In this document: positions 31,101 to 41,353 of the stretch, in pieces
Layout of the letters: every line of letters starts with the position of its first letter
Position numbering within the stretch: the stretch's first letter is position 1
NCBI RefSeq assembly: GCF_003369915.1
Contig: NC_046677.1
Location: forward strand, 20,416,913-20,480,912
Source: Drosophila miranda
Taxonomy: Eukaryota; Arthropoda; Insecta; Diptera; Drosophilidae
Direction: 5' to 3'
Length of the DNA stretch: 64,000 bases
The notes under the pieces: model-generated
What the model saw: the letters and a program-made list of their open reading frames with translations, nothing else
Database searches by the model: none
What the model was told of the DNA's origin: nothing
Program-made: the position numbers and the translations under genes

Positions 31101-32789
31101 TTTCCTAGTAATACACCCAATTCTACAAATTTCTCATGGAAATCCGATTTTGAGCCGAATTTGGCGGATAAATTTCTCAAAACCAGTGCCATGTCGAAGG
31201 TTCGGGATAAACTTGTATCATACTGTCCCGTTTTCGGCATTAAATCTAACAAGCGCTCGAACATTTTTCTAGTGAGAAGAACCTCTGGCTGCAAGTATAT
31301 GCCAATCAGACAAGAAAAAGAATCGAACTATAAACTATGCCTGCATTCCAAAGGAAGAACAGCCCTCTCTCTTTCTGAGCGAGAGCTTCGAGTCAAAACT
31401 CGATTTCCACCAGATAACTCTATATCAGCAGAAAAACTCCGAGATAGAACTCGATTTCCACCAGAGAACTCTAAATTAGCAGGCAAACTCCGAGATAGAA
31501 CTCGATATCCAACAGAGAGCTCCATATCAGCAGAAAAACTCCGAGATAGAACTCGATTTCCACCAGAGAACTCTAAATCAGCAGAAAAACTCCGAGATAG
31601 AACTCAATCTCCAACAGAGAACTCCATATCAGCGAAAAAGCCCCGAGGGAGAGCTGAATATCCAACAGAGATTAGTCGTACCACAGACGCCGACCTACAG
31701 CCCAAAAAGCGGCCTTATACGAGGAATACACGGAAGAGTTTTATTACAATGCCGTTACTGAATAGCTACGATCAACAAATATTAAAGGACTTTGACAAAT
31801 ATAGAACGGCTAAAGCCGAAGCAGCCGCAGCTGCTGAGGCCGCCAAGTCGATATGCCAGCAGGAGCCTATGTGCTCCTATTTGAAATATCAAGCGGATCA
31901 AAAAGCAGCTGCTTCAAAAATATGCCAACCAAATCCCAAATGCCCAAACTGCAGGATAGTGGTAAAGACCGTACAGCTTACAACAGAACAACCCGAACAA
32001 AATAAGAGTCTCCCAGACAGACAGCAAAAACATCCATTTACGAAATCGAAAGGAACTCCAGGGAAGAATCCGAAAGATCGGCGTAGAGAGAAGAAACCGT
32101 CCAAATCAAGAGGTTTTTTCAGTTGGTGTGCGAAGAAAGATAAAGAACCAAACGAGGAAAATAAAAACAAAGGACAACGCGAAGAAAAAGCGGAAAAGAG
32201 AAATCGTGAACCAAGAGAGCGAACATCAAAGGAAAGTCTGAGCTACACCAAAACCACTAAATCTGAAGCACCAATTCAAAAATATAAATTCCTGAATTTA
32301 AATTCTCAAACATTTTTAAAGAAATCCCCCGCTTCTGAAACCTACGAGTATCAACGGATTCCGGAACAGTCCCAACCGGCTAAGAATGTAGTATTAGCTA
32401 TGTCCAAAACATATGCAGGAGCTACTATTATGAGTCTCAAGCCGGGAGTTAATTTCTGTAATATTGCACGTCCCCCTGATGATGACCGTAACGAGGTTCA
32501 GGTGCTCTACGATTCAAGTGCCCGTTTTGCCAAGGACACATGCAGTGTGCGGATACTGCCAGATCCGCCAATGCCTTCTAGGCCGCGATTTGGAGACTGT
32601 TTCACATCTTCCAGCGGCTTAACCGTTCCTTCCCAGTGCGATGGGGGGCAGCAGCAACAGAAGGAGTACAAGAATCCCTCAAAATGTGACAGCACAAATG
32701 CATTTTATTCAATGTTCCAAAAACATATTCCCAATCTCAAGAGTCGTAACTTTGATTGTGAATTTCAACGAAAGTGGGAGATTTTCTGA
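28106..32789 (+). CDS. Gene E: giant basic Ser/Lys/Cys-rich protein, paralogue of gene D
   Basis: Three exons, 28106-28433, 28489-30861 and 30922-32789, with phase-1 GT-AG introns of 55 and 60 nt, give 1522 residues. Joining restores TSEGLYRTHLMEGKSG and RTPTQTDQKRTKPEK across the junctions. Recognisable parts are an Arg/Lys N-terminus, a CMSCSARDRMPYPE patch, a Cys module (CKRKCRRCADAS, CGICPVTKTCDPKC) homologous to gene D, a GPCGCGRPNCGCKYSEAC patch, six 17-residue LRDRTRFPPENS-type repeats (31386-31691), a second Cys region (CQQEPMCSYLKY, CQPNPKCPNC) and a C-terminal unique part. Its 5' leader resembles that of gene D. AATAAA about 32853. No known domain; sperm role suspected only from composition. 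Confidence 0.65.
31386..31691 (+). repeat. 51-nt coding tandem repeats in gene E
   Basis: Six 17-residue units with consensus LRDRTRFPPENSISAEK, the first and last degenerate. The units alternate between two subtypes (FPPENSKxA and YPTESSISA), which suggests duplication of a two-unit block. Confidence 0.75.
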
Positions 32790-33405
32790 AAAAATTCACA
32801 ATCATATTTACTTTAAATTCGCCATACAAATTTAAATTTCAAAATTTCAGTAAAATAAACTGCAAAATCAAATACAAAAACTGTTTTTCCTTTTATTGCC
32901 ATCTTACAATCGCATAAATAGGTAAAAAAAAACAACATGTTTATCTGAGAAAAAGTCTAGTTTAAAGGAAATAGGGTAAACAAGCATCCGTACTGCTAGT
33001 TAAAACCGTTTGAAACTGTTTGTTCAAATTACCAGTCTAGTAATATAACACACACTTACGTTTTAAACAGGTGCCTCCGTGAGAAATTCATCCCTGTGTA
33101 GTTGCCATGTAGCAAATGTGTAGTTACCACTTTCAAAATTAATTTGGTAGTCGGCATTATTTGTTTAAACCTTATTTTCTAAAGAATCCAATAAAAAGGA
33201 ATATTTGAATTAGATCAATCTTGTAGAAAATTGATTGGACTATTGCATAAAATCATATGTTTAGTGTTAGGGCTTAAAGCTAGCTAGTAATACTAAGCGG
33301 AATATCAAAATCGAGCAAATACAATTCATTTTTGACGATAAAGAAATTTTCACAAATGAAATCACTGTAGCCACACAGACGAAAATTCGTCACACAAATT
33401 CTCTT
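32790..33405. other. Gene E 3' end and jwa upstream region
   Basis: Holds the gene E poly(A) signal (AATAAA about 32853), AT-rich DNA, GTGTAGTTA blocks and dispersed-repeat copy 4 directly upstream of jwa. No coding exon with an ATG was found that would extend jwa. Confidence 0.5.
33168..33325 (+). repeat. Dispersed repeat family, copy 4
   Basis: Aligns with copies at 321, 7763 and 7976: TTTAAACCTTATTTTCTAAA, CCAATAAAAA, CAATCTTGTAGAAAATTGAT, CATAAAATCATATG, TAGCTAGTAATACT and GGAATATCAAAATCGA. It lies within about 100 bp of the jwa reading frame. Confidence 0.65.
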
Positions 33406-33696
33406 GTGAAAATTCAACGATTTACGCTGGAGCGACTAGGTGCGGAGGAATATAGTGACCACGAGGAGCGCTACAATTGGTTTGACGCAGACGAGAAGTC
33501 GCGTCTCTTGCCGAAAAGCAGTCGTAAATCGAGTGATTCCGGGCTGCGGCCAAAAATTAAGCAGCTGTCTCAGCTGTTTAACGTGGAAGAACTGCATCAA
33601 TTGACCCGTGGAGTGCGTCAGTCTGCATACAAAAAGTTGTCGCCGGAAGAGGTCGATAATATCAAGAATAGAAAACTCAGTCAATACTCAAAGGCC

Positions 33697-34323
33697 ATGT
33701 CAGCACCAACTGCAGCTTCAGTGAGCGACGCCGCTGCCGCCCTGTCTGGGAACTTGCAGTTGGCCCCACTGCGCACCCTGGACGATTTCGTGCTCGGATC
33801 GGCGCGTTTCCAGTTGCCCAACCTGAAGGATTTTGACAAGTGGGGCAATCGCGTGGTGAAGAACTTGCTCTATTACCAAACCAACTACATTCTGCTCTTC
33901 CTGGTCATCTACGCGCTGATGATTGTGTGCAATCCAACCAAGATAATCAGTGGCTTGATTGTGCAGGCCTTGATCATCGCCGTCATTTGGCAATTCTTCA
34001 GCAGCAAATCGAAGCCCAGCTTCATTGCAAGCCGTCTGACGGGAGGGAATGCAATTGTGGCCGAACAAAACGCTCAACAGAAATGGTACATCCTGGCTGG
34101 TGCTCTGCTTGGCGGCTATCTTTTTTTGCACCTGATTAGCGCCGTGCTGCTGACCGCCTTTACCTTGCTGCTGCCCATTTCGGTGACCTTCATACACGCC
34201 TCACTGCGTCTACGCAACATGAAGAATAAACTGGCCAATACCATCGAGAGTTTTGGTCCATCTACTCCCATGGGTGCCCTGCTGGATGCGTTGAACGTAC
34301 GTGCAGAAGGCGTGATCAATTAA
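33697..34323 (+). CDS. jwa, ARL6IP5/PRAF3-family membrane protein
   Basis: ER membrane protein of the PRA1/PRAF3 (JWA, addicsin) family, linked to ER shaping and trafficking; the human protein restrains glutamate transport. 208 residues from the first in-frame ATG (MSAPTAASVSDAA). Family features: LDDFVLGSARFQLPN, the cytosolic KWGNRVVKNLLYYQTNY lead-in, two pairs of hydrophobic segments (YILLFLVIYALMIVC, SGLIVQALIIAVIWQFF, then WYILAGALLGGYLFL and VLLTAFTLLLPISV) and a conserved HASLRLRNMKNK tail. The frame stays open 97 codons upstream to 33406 with protein-like composition but no ATG (see findings). AATAAA about 34503. Confidence 0.9.
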   Translation: MSAPTAASVSDAAAALSGNLQLAPLRTLDDFVLGSARFQLPNLKDFDKWGNRVVKNLLYYQTNYILLFLVIYALMIVCNPTKIISGLIVQALIIAVIWQFFSSKSKPSFIASRLTGGNAIVAEQNAQQKWYILAGALLGGYLFLHLISAVLLTAFTLLLPISVTFIHASLRLRNMKNKLANTIESFGPSTPMGALLDALNVRAEGVIN

Positions 34324-34590
34324 GAAACGGTCCAATAGCTGTTGGCCATACAGGACCGAGACATAGAATCCACGTTTTTACAACTAGTTATCCCTTGAAT
34401 GTTGAACCTTGCAAACAATGTATTACCATATAATCGATTTGATCTTGAGTTTTGTATTTAAATATGATTTTATTACTTGTGTACTTTGCTATTATGATTT
34501 TCAATAAAGTTTTCCCATAAATGCGTTCGTTCATAAGCTCTAATTCTAATCCAAGATCTATCATATCATATTGGTCAATTCTACTCTAAG

Positions 34591-35196
34591 CCAACGAGGA
34601 AAGCCTCAAATATACTCGGTTCCGAAGATTGTTTGCTCATCATATCCTTAATGGGATCTGGATGGCCGAGCTTATTATTTGTTGATCTCTTTTCCCACAG
34701 CGTAGCCAGCGTGCGGGAAAAGCAGAGCTGGCTATAAAGGCATAGCCATAGGTGGCATTCTCTTCATTTCCGGGACCCATCTCTGCAAGCATGTGATCCC
34801 CAAAAAGCTGGGATCCAAATTCATCGTGCCAATCGAATCTGTTAAAGATCAGACCCTTTTTGGGCTGGGACAGAAAGGTGGGAGACAGTAGTGTCCACAA
34901 CACGTCAGAGGTTTCCTGAATAATCCCACGCACGGTTGAGTGGCCCATTTTAAAGGACTTTGCCAGACGCCCGGTGCCTTCTCCACTGGCCAAATACCTA
35001 AAAAGAAATTTCTTTAGTTAATTTATTTAGATCTGTCGGCCTAGCGGCTTGCCTTAATGTCAGGAACAGGCGGCAATCGGGAGGAATAGACGTTCGTATA
35101 CAGTTCTTGGTTAATCGCTCCGCTACCAGCTTGAGCATAACAAAAACATTGTAGATGGCTTACTTTTTGGAGCCATTTCACATCGTTTATATCCAT
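34591..35196 (-). pseudogene. Harbinger (HARBI1-like) transposase-derived gene or remnant
   Basis: Minus-strand N-terminal part of a PIF/Harbinger transposase: DVKWLQK + LVAERLTKN, IPPDCRLFLTLRYLASGEG, then the helix-turn-helix FKMGHSTVRGIIQETSDVLW. Continuity requires removing 34 nt (35130-35163, GT...AG) and a 55-nt GC-AG intron (34998-35052). Downstream the catalytic DDE nuclease region is not recognisable: one frame runs to a stop at 34640, while a second frame (DPIKDMMSKQSSEPSIF) runs to TAG at 34591. Either a decayed element whose host introns remain, or a domesticated short gene with an exon I have misjoined. It lies 3' of RWDD4, same strand. Confidence 0.5.
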
Positions 35197-35421
35197 ATTC
35201 TTAAATAAATGTAAATGCCAAATTGGTCGAGGTAGTGTTGAAGACAATTTCTTGGAAGATATTTTTCAGGTTTTTTTCTATTTAATAGTTGAACAAATAA
35301 CTATAAAATCCATGCTTTATGGCCAAAAGTGAGACATGCGTCACATTTGTTCACATTGACGTAGGACTGGCTTTTGGTTGCTGTTTAAGCTGTCGTTGTT
35401 TTCGTACTTAAGTTAATTTGT

Positions 35422-36178
35422 TTAATTATTCAGAGGATGCAGCACGGGTGAGGCTGCTGCTGTTGCCGCAGCGCTTTCGGCGGCTGCTGCCGAGTCTTCT
35501 TTACTGCCCGTTTGCGATAAATGCTTAACAAGGTCCACCCAATCCCAGCCACGTACACGATCACCCTTGTGATCAGTTCTCTCCCATTGCCTGCGCTTCT
35601 GCGACTTGGTCATTTGCTCCTTCTTGGGCTCCTTCTTCTTGGCATCGGCATCAGCATCGGAGATTTTCAAAGCAGCCACACCATCATCCACGATCGCTAC
35701 AACGGGGGCAGACTCCGGCTGGCCGGCAGTCAGTTGGTCAATGTTGTCCTTAAGGTATTCGAAAAGGCTATACGTCATGCCACAGCCTAGCCATTGAGAT
35801 GCTTCCGCGGAGATAACCTTAAGGATCTCCTCCTTGACAGCGGGCAACCTGGGTAAGGTAATGAAAAATTGGAGACTGATTACTCTGGGGATGAATCTGC
35901 AGAACTACTTACAGATGCCTGTTGTAGAACGTGTTCATATTGACCGTGGGAGCCTCTTCCGGATAGTTTTCGCCCCACTTGAGCTCCACCAGAAACGACC
36001 TGTAGTTGTTCTCTTCCCCATACTAAAGATATAGTTAGTTTCATTCTTTGGCTCTCATATCCATGTGGCTTACTTTATACTGAAATGTGGTGGCGTCGAC
36101 CTCTTTGAAATTCTCATCGCCCTCGTAGATGGACTGCAGGGCCTCGCGTTCCTCGGACTGAGCCTCCAACGCAGACAT
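35422..36178 (-). CDS. RWDD4 homologue, RWD-domain protein
   Basis: Three exons, complement of 36074-36178, 35913-36022 and 35422-35848, give 213 residues; human RWDD4 has 188. The start (MSALEAQSEEREALQSIY) opens an RWD domain with the usual EExALxSIY and NYPEEAP motifs (residues about 1-110). The second half has GMTYSLFEYLKDN, a Lys-rich stretch and the family signature KGDRVRGWDWVDLVKHLS, ending in Ala-rich low complexity. RWD proteins bind partners in translation control and ubiquitin/SUMO pathways; the role of RWDD4 is not well known. Divergent from the PP2C gene, sharing a 326-bp promoter with two DRE sites. Confidence 0.87.
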
Positions 36179-36349
36179 TTTGTATTTTGATATTATTTAT
36201 TATTTTTGACTAAACTAAAATTAAAACTTTAATGTTTGAACAAATTAACTTAAAAATGAAAATGGCTTTGCAACAACAAAAACAAAAGGAACAGCTGAGC
36301 GCCGGCAGGTGTGAATAAAATGAAATCGAGTACTCGAGCCATTCGAGTC

Positions 36350-36365
36350 TATCGATACATCGATA
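36350..36365. promoter_or_regulatory. Paired DRE sites in the RWDD4/PP2C bidirectional promoter
   Basis: TATCGATA at 36350-36357 and ATCGATA at 36359-36365 lie side by side between two divergent genes. DRE/DREF sites mark housekeeping and proliferation promoters in flies. Confidence 0.6.
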
Positions 36366-36504
36366 ATACATTAACAAATTCTAGTAGAAGAACGTAAACA
36401 TTAAGTGATTCATCGTTAAGTTAAGCAACAATATAACTAATCTAATTAACACATGATCGGCAGTAAGCAATAACAGTAGCTGGGCCCACGCTTTTGACCC
36501 AATT

Positions 36505-37815
36505 ATGTCGGCCGACTCGAACAAGGAGCCAGCAGCACCTGCCGCGGAATGCGCTCATATGTTGGAATTCAAGGAGTTTCTGGCCTCGACAGCCGCCAAA
36601 GCATCCGCCACCACGGAGGATTTGACGCGAAATTGTGTAACGCGGACCTGCAATGAGACCTACAAGGTGTCTGTCGAGGAGCGCCACGCTGAGCTGGTGG
36701 CTGCAATTTGGCAGCAGCTGAATTCCAGAGGCTGTCCGGCGGTCTTCCGCCTGAAGTTGCTCCACCAGGCCACACAGCTGCTGGAGAAGGAGATATGCTA
36801 CGCAAAGGAGTGTGAAGTCTCTGTCGAGGGTCCCACGCAATATGATCTGCTGAAGCTGCAGAAGTTTGTCAGCAATCAAATGGACAAGCTGCTAATAAAG
36901 CTAACCGACAATTCGGAGATGGAACGGCTAAAGGACTATGCCGACGAGGGTGTCATCTGCCAAAGTCCCGAACATTGCATGTGCGGACTGGCCCAAACGG
37001 CGCTTCACACATCCGCGGCCGTTAAGAACAAGCCACGCAAAATGGAGGATCGTCATGTCTGTTTGGACCGATTTGGTGCCATCTATGAGCTGCGCAACAG
37101 GGATTGTCGGTTCTTCGGGGTTTTTGACGGACACTCTGGCTCATTATCCGCCAGTTATGTCAAAAGTCAGTTGCCCCAACTCCTGGCCGATCAGCTAAGG
37201 CAAGAGGACCAACAAACAGAGACCCAGAGCTCTGACTTCTATCGGAATGCCTTTGAGACGGCCTTCCTGCAGGCAGACGAACGCTTTATCCAAAAACGCA
37301 TCACAAGCGGAACGACCTGTGTCTGTGCACTGATCAATAGAGATCAACTGTACATAGCCTGGGTGGGCGACTCCAAGGCCCTGCTGGTGGGCAAGCGCAC
37401 ACAGCTGCAGCTGGTAAAACCGCACAAACCCGAGTCCCCCGATGAGCGCAAACGCATAGAGGCCGCCGGCGGTACAGTTCTGCACGCCCAGGGTCAGTGG
37501 CGTGTGAATGGCATCTTGAATGTGGCACGATCCATTGGCGATTACTGCCTGGAGACGGTCATAGCAGAGCCAGATTTCGTAGATGTTCACCTAAATGAAG
37601 CGCATGACTTCCTTGTGCTGGGCACCGATGGCCTGTGGGATCATGTTCCGGAGACTTTCATCATCGACACTGTTTACGAGTGTCTAGCCGATCCGACAAC
37701 GAAACTAGACGACATTCCGAAGCTACTGATCGAGGCGGCCAAGGAGCGGGACTCGCAGGACAACATAACCGCTGTGATAGTTTTGCTCAAGCCGCGTCAT
37801 CAGATTGAGAGGTAG
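36505..37815 (+). CDS. PP2C-family Ser/Thr phosphatase, PPM1E/PPM1F type
   Basis: Metal-dependent protein phosphatase of 436 residues, intronless. The N-terminal 160 residues are a helical regulatory region. The PP2C domain follows with RKMEDRHVCLDRFG, the metal-binding FFGVFDGHSGS, ISGTTC-like TSGTTCVCALI, AWVGDSKALLVG, the NVARSIGDY loop, VLGTDGLWDHV and QDNITAVIVLL. The order and spacing are complete, so the enzyme should be active. The closest relatives are the POPX phosphatases, which act on PAK kinases and CaM kinases; by memory this is the D. melanogaster CG10376 position next to jwa. Unusual CQSPEHCMCG Cys cluster before the catalytic domain. Confidence 0.9.
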   Translation: MSADSNKEPAAPAAECAHMLEFKEFLASTAAKASATTEDLTRNCVTRTCNETYKVSVEERHAELVAAIWQQLNSRGCPAVFRLKLLHQATQLLEKEICYAKECEVSVEGPTQYDLLKLQKFVSNQMDKLLIKLTDNSEMERLKDYADEGVICQSPEHCMCGLAQTALHTSAAVKNKPRKMEDRHVCLDRFGAIYELRNRDCRFFGVFDGHSGSLSASYVKSQLPQLLADQLRQEDQQTETQSSDFYRNAFETAFLQADERFIQKRITSGTTCVCALINRDQLYIAWVGDSKALLVGKRTQLQLVKPHKPESPDERKRIEAAGGTVLHAQGQWRVNGILNVARSIGDYCLETVIAEPDFVDVHLNEAHDFLVLGTDGLWDHVPETFIIDTVYECLADPTTKLDDIPKLLIEAAKERDSQDNITAVIVLLKPRHQIER

Positions 37816-38578
37816 AGAGAACGGAATCGTCAGCGTAAATGTTTGTTTTTTTTTTTTTTGTATTATTGTTAACCGCATTGTTGATTCGTTTATTTTGCTT
37901 ATTTCTTTGTTGTAATGTAAATAGCTTGTAGGCTTCCCCCAGCGAAAGATTCAGAGAGAGCAATTAAATCATTTTTATGTAACTTTTGTACCCCAAGCTC
38001 TCTCCCACACGAATCCAGAACTGGTGCGAACACACCTTTAATTGTCACATTCTCACGTGCCTGGTTCTAAAGGACCACTTGGTTGCTCGAATATGCTCAA
38101 TCAAAATACGTTTTGATGAAAAGATTTTTGGCTTTACGCAACTGTTAAAATATATACAAAGTGCACAATAAACGCTAGCACACTTATAGCATATTTTAGT
38201 ATAGAATGCAAGCCTCTATTTATACATATACATATATACATTTGAAGTTGTTTTTCGGCCGCTTAAGTGCTTCCGTTGTAATTGTATTATAAAAGCAATG
38301 CCAAGTACACATTATTTTAGATATAGTTCCCACGCATATAGTACATATATTTACACCTATCAAACGACATTCAATGAGATCGAGATCCCACAATACACAC
38401 CACAAACAGAGAATATTAAGTACCTTTTTATACAAATACGAAATGCATTTTATTGAACAAACCAGAGAATAACCTTTTTAACGATACACGCAAATTGTTT
38501 AAGAACAATTTTTTTTATTGGAATAATAAAGAGAGAGGAGAATCCACAGAATTTTGAAGGTAGATAGAGATACCAGCT
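37816..38578. other. Convergent 3' ends of PP2C and NAF1 genes
   Basis: AT-rich 3'UTR sequence of both genes; a 13-base T run near 37847, AATAAA near 38166 for the plus gene, and TTTATT (AATAAA on the minus strand) near 38450 and 38510 for NAF1. No other gene seen. Confidence 0.5.
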
Positions 38579-40456
38579 CTAACTTCCAGATGGCGGTGGT
38601 GGCCTGTTCTGTGGCTGTGCAAACGATGGCGGTGGTGGTGGTGCGTACATATGATGCGGGGGCGGCGGACCCATGTGCATCATTTGTGGCATGGCATAGG
38701 GCATCCCATAGCCATAGGCTGCTGGCGGCATTGGATAAGGTATGCCCGGTTGCGGCATATTAAAATTGGCCGCTGGCTGATGATAATTGTGATAATAGTT
38801 CGAGTGCCAGCTGCCGGGATTATAGCTAGGATGATAATTGTACTGAGAGTCCCGTACCTGCTGCTGCTGCTGCTGCTGCTGGGAGGATCCCTGGTGGGAT
38901 TGATTTTGATACTGACGATGATTTTGATAGCTATCACGTTGCCCACGGCGTCCACGCTGGCGTGGAGATGGTGCCGGAGCCGAGGATGCCTCAGTGGCCT
39001 GCGTAGAGACAGAGCTAATCGAATCCGTGGAATTGGTGCGATCTCGCTGGCGTCTTTTGCGCTGATCCTGTTTGGCCTCGCGCTCTGCCTCGTCATCGGA
39101 ATAGTCGATATAGCGAGCAGGTGGTTCTACATCGTGCTCCCATGAAGCATCTGAGCCGCGGACCTGCATCAACTTGGAGAGGATCACAAATTGAGTGTGC
39201 TCTGTTTTGGGGGCACAGTAGACAACATCACCGATTTTGATGCCACGCTCTTGGATCTGCTGATTAGTATTGAAGCGGACGCAGTAGAGGGGATCGGAGA
39301 CCTGTCCTAGCACATCGAAAACCTCGCCCAGCACCTTGCGACCTTTCTCCAGAAACAGCACAGTGTCCAGATCGAATAGCATCGAATTGGGGATAACACT
39401 GACCAGCACCAGTTGATCGACAATGGAATGGACCTTCCCCAGCTCAATGCACTCGTCTTCTGGTACTGTAATTTCCAACTGGTGGATGGGCGGTAGCTCA
39501 TCCAACAGCATTTCACCCCGCACTTTGGGTGGCTGCCGGCGGCGACGTTCCCCTGTCGCACCGTCTTCGTCGAAATCCTCATCCTCTTCATCACAGTCTT
39601 CGGTGTTGATTTTCTTATCAATTTTCTTGCGCAAAACTGTCAGGTATTCGCCTTCAGATTCCGTATCCGAGTCGCTGCTGCTACTACTTTTATCGTTTTC
39701 GCTCCCGGAGCTAACAGCCACCACTGGACGACGGTAGGTGGTAGCAGTGGCAGGACCTGTCAATGGCACCTCCACCACCTCGTTGTCGCTGTCATCGATT
39801 CTGGTGGCCTGTTCAGAGTCCGACTCGGCATCGGAGCTGTAGGCAGCCAGTAAACTCAGGCCAGAACGAGGCGGATTTAAAGACTCTGGAACGGTGTCAG
39901 ATGTGCCATTTTCTGAGACCACTGGAGGAACAATTGACTTGGGATCCGGAGTGGTCGATGCTGGGCAATCCATTTCCTGGATTTTGGCCTGCTTCTCTGC
40001 TTGAGGAACAATTGTCGGGACTACTTCTGAAATTGCTTCGACATTTGGCGGGGTCTGAGGTGTGCCTTCTTCGCAATCCATTGCTATAGCACGCGTCTCC
40101 GCATTGGCAACGACTTTTTCTTTTTTTTCTTGGTCTTCATTTTCCACATGGTTGGATTTATTGGCCGCCGTAATTGTTGACTTTGGCTCCATTTCAGCTG
40201 GTTTTTCAGCCACACTTTCCGTCTCTGTATGAAAAACTCAGTCCTTATTTTGTTAACCATAAACAATTCCTTTAATCTTACCTGCTTGGGGCGTAGCTTC
40301 CACCTTATCTGTAGCTGTTGCTACTTCTGCGTCATTTGGTGTTGAGACTTCTGCTGGACTTTCGGTAGTTGCAGGCATTTCAATGCTTTCTGATGTCTTT
40401 AAAGGATCTGATGTTGTAGCAGGCGCTACTACAGCCCCCGGCTGTTCATTTTCCAT
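38579..40456 (-). CDS. NAF1 homologue, H/ACA snoRNP assembly factor
   Basis: Nuclear assembly factor that binds dyskerin during H/ACA RNP (and scaRNA) biogenesis before being replaced by Gar1. Two exons, complement of 40282-40456 and 38579-40224, phase 1, 57-nt intron, 606 residues. The N-terminal half is acidic and Ser-rich. The conserved Gar1/Naf1 core lies about residues 265-390: LPPIHQLEITVPEDE, the signature GKVHSIVDQLVLV, LDTVLFLEKGRKVLGEVFD, GQVSDPLYCVRF and GDVVYCAPK. The C-terminus is Arg-rich, then Gln-rich and Pro/Tyr/Met-rich (PPPPHHMYAPPPPPS), as in other NAF1 proteins. The promoter is a motif-6-like array at 40558-40622. Confidence 0.92.
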
Positions 40457-41353
40457 CTTAGTTCACTTTAATTACTTTAAATTTCTCTTTAAAACAAACT
40501 AGAGTTCTGTTGACAAAAACACGTTGGTGCGCACGTGTTGTTCTTCGAGACCCTCACAAATATACCAAAATATACCTCAGAAATATACCAAAATATACCG
40601 ACTTATTTTCAAAATATACCGGACTGTAGACGTTTCGGTTGAAGTTCGATTTTGAATTTAAAGCAATTTCTTAAAATTTTCAATTTATTCAATTCTTTTG
40701 TTAAAATCATTTGCGTATTGAGATGTTCATTTGCATTAATATGCAAGCATTATTATAAGCTGAAATAGACGCCAACTTATCCAATAGATATTCGAAGCTA
40801 AAAATTAACAAAATATTGCTCATTTAGCGTAAAAAAAGTTTTAAAACTTTGTACACTTTTTTTAAGGGGAATGCATTTGAAGAGCGGGTTTTCGTTGTGC
40901 AGCAGGTTTCTTGATTATCTAAAAAAGTACAGTAGGCACTCGAAATATCGAAATACATACAATATGTTTTTACAAAATACATTTTTGTCGAGTGTTGTTT
41001 CTTTACCAGCTTTTTCAGTAGCATCTAATAATTGAAATAAGCGTAATAAATTCATGGGAGAAAGCGAAAAGAAACAAAAATATCCTATCAAAATATCGGT
41101 TACAAAACATTACTTTGTGCCAAGGCAGAGTTAATTGGAAGATGTTCATGTGCGAACGAGTTTCACGAAGCTAAAATCTATGTAAATATCAGTAGCACTT
41201 AGTTAATATCAATGTTTTCGTCTGTTTTGTTTGCTTCTTGTTTTGTGGTTTACTTGACCATGTGAGATATGTGAGAATGATAATGATTTTCGAATAAAAT
41301 CAAATGTTTTAAAGCGAGCAACGTAGTAGTCAAGCAACGGATCCTCTGGGATC
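40457..41353. other. Intergenic stretch between NAF1 and the RUS-family gene
   Basis: Contains the NAF1 5'UTR and promoter array, then AT-rich DNA that includes the 3'UTR of the minus-strand RUS-family gene (TTTATT near 41296). A minus-strand frame at 40824-41024 is not convincing. No RNA gene recognised. Confidence 0.5.
40558..40622 (-). promoter_or_regulatory. ATATACC array upstream of NAF1
   Basis: Five AAATATACC units on the plus strand (GGTATATTT toward NAF1), related to Ohler motif 6, about 100-165 nt upstream of the ATG. It is the third gene in the window with such an array. Confidence 0.5.

Noticed and set aside
35521-35797. Plus-strand frames opposite RWDD4
   Set aside because: Antisense shadows of a well-supported three-exon RWD protein.
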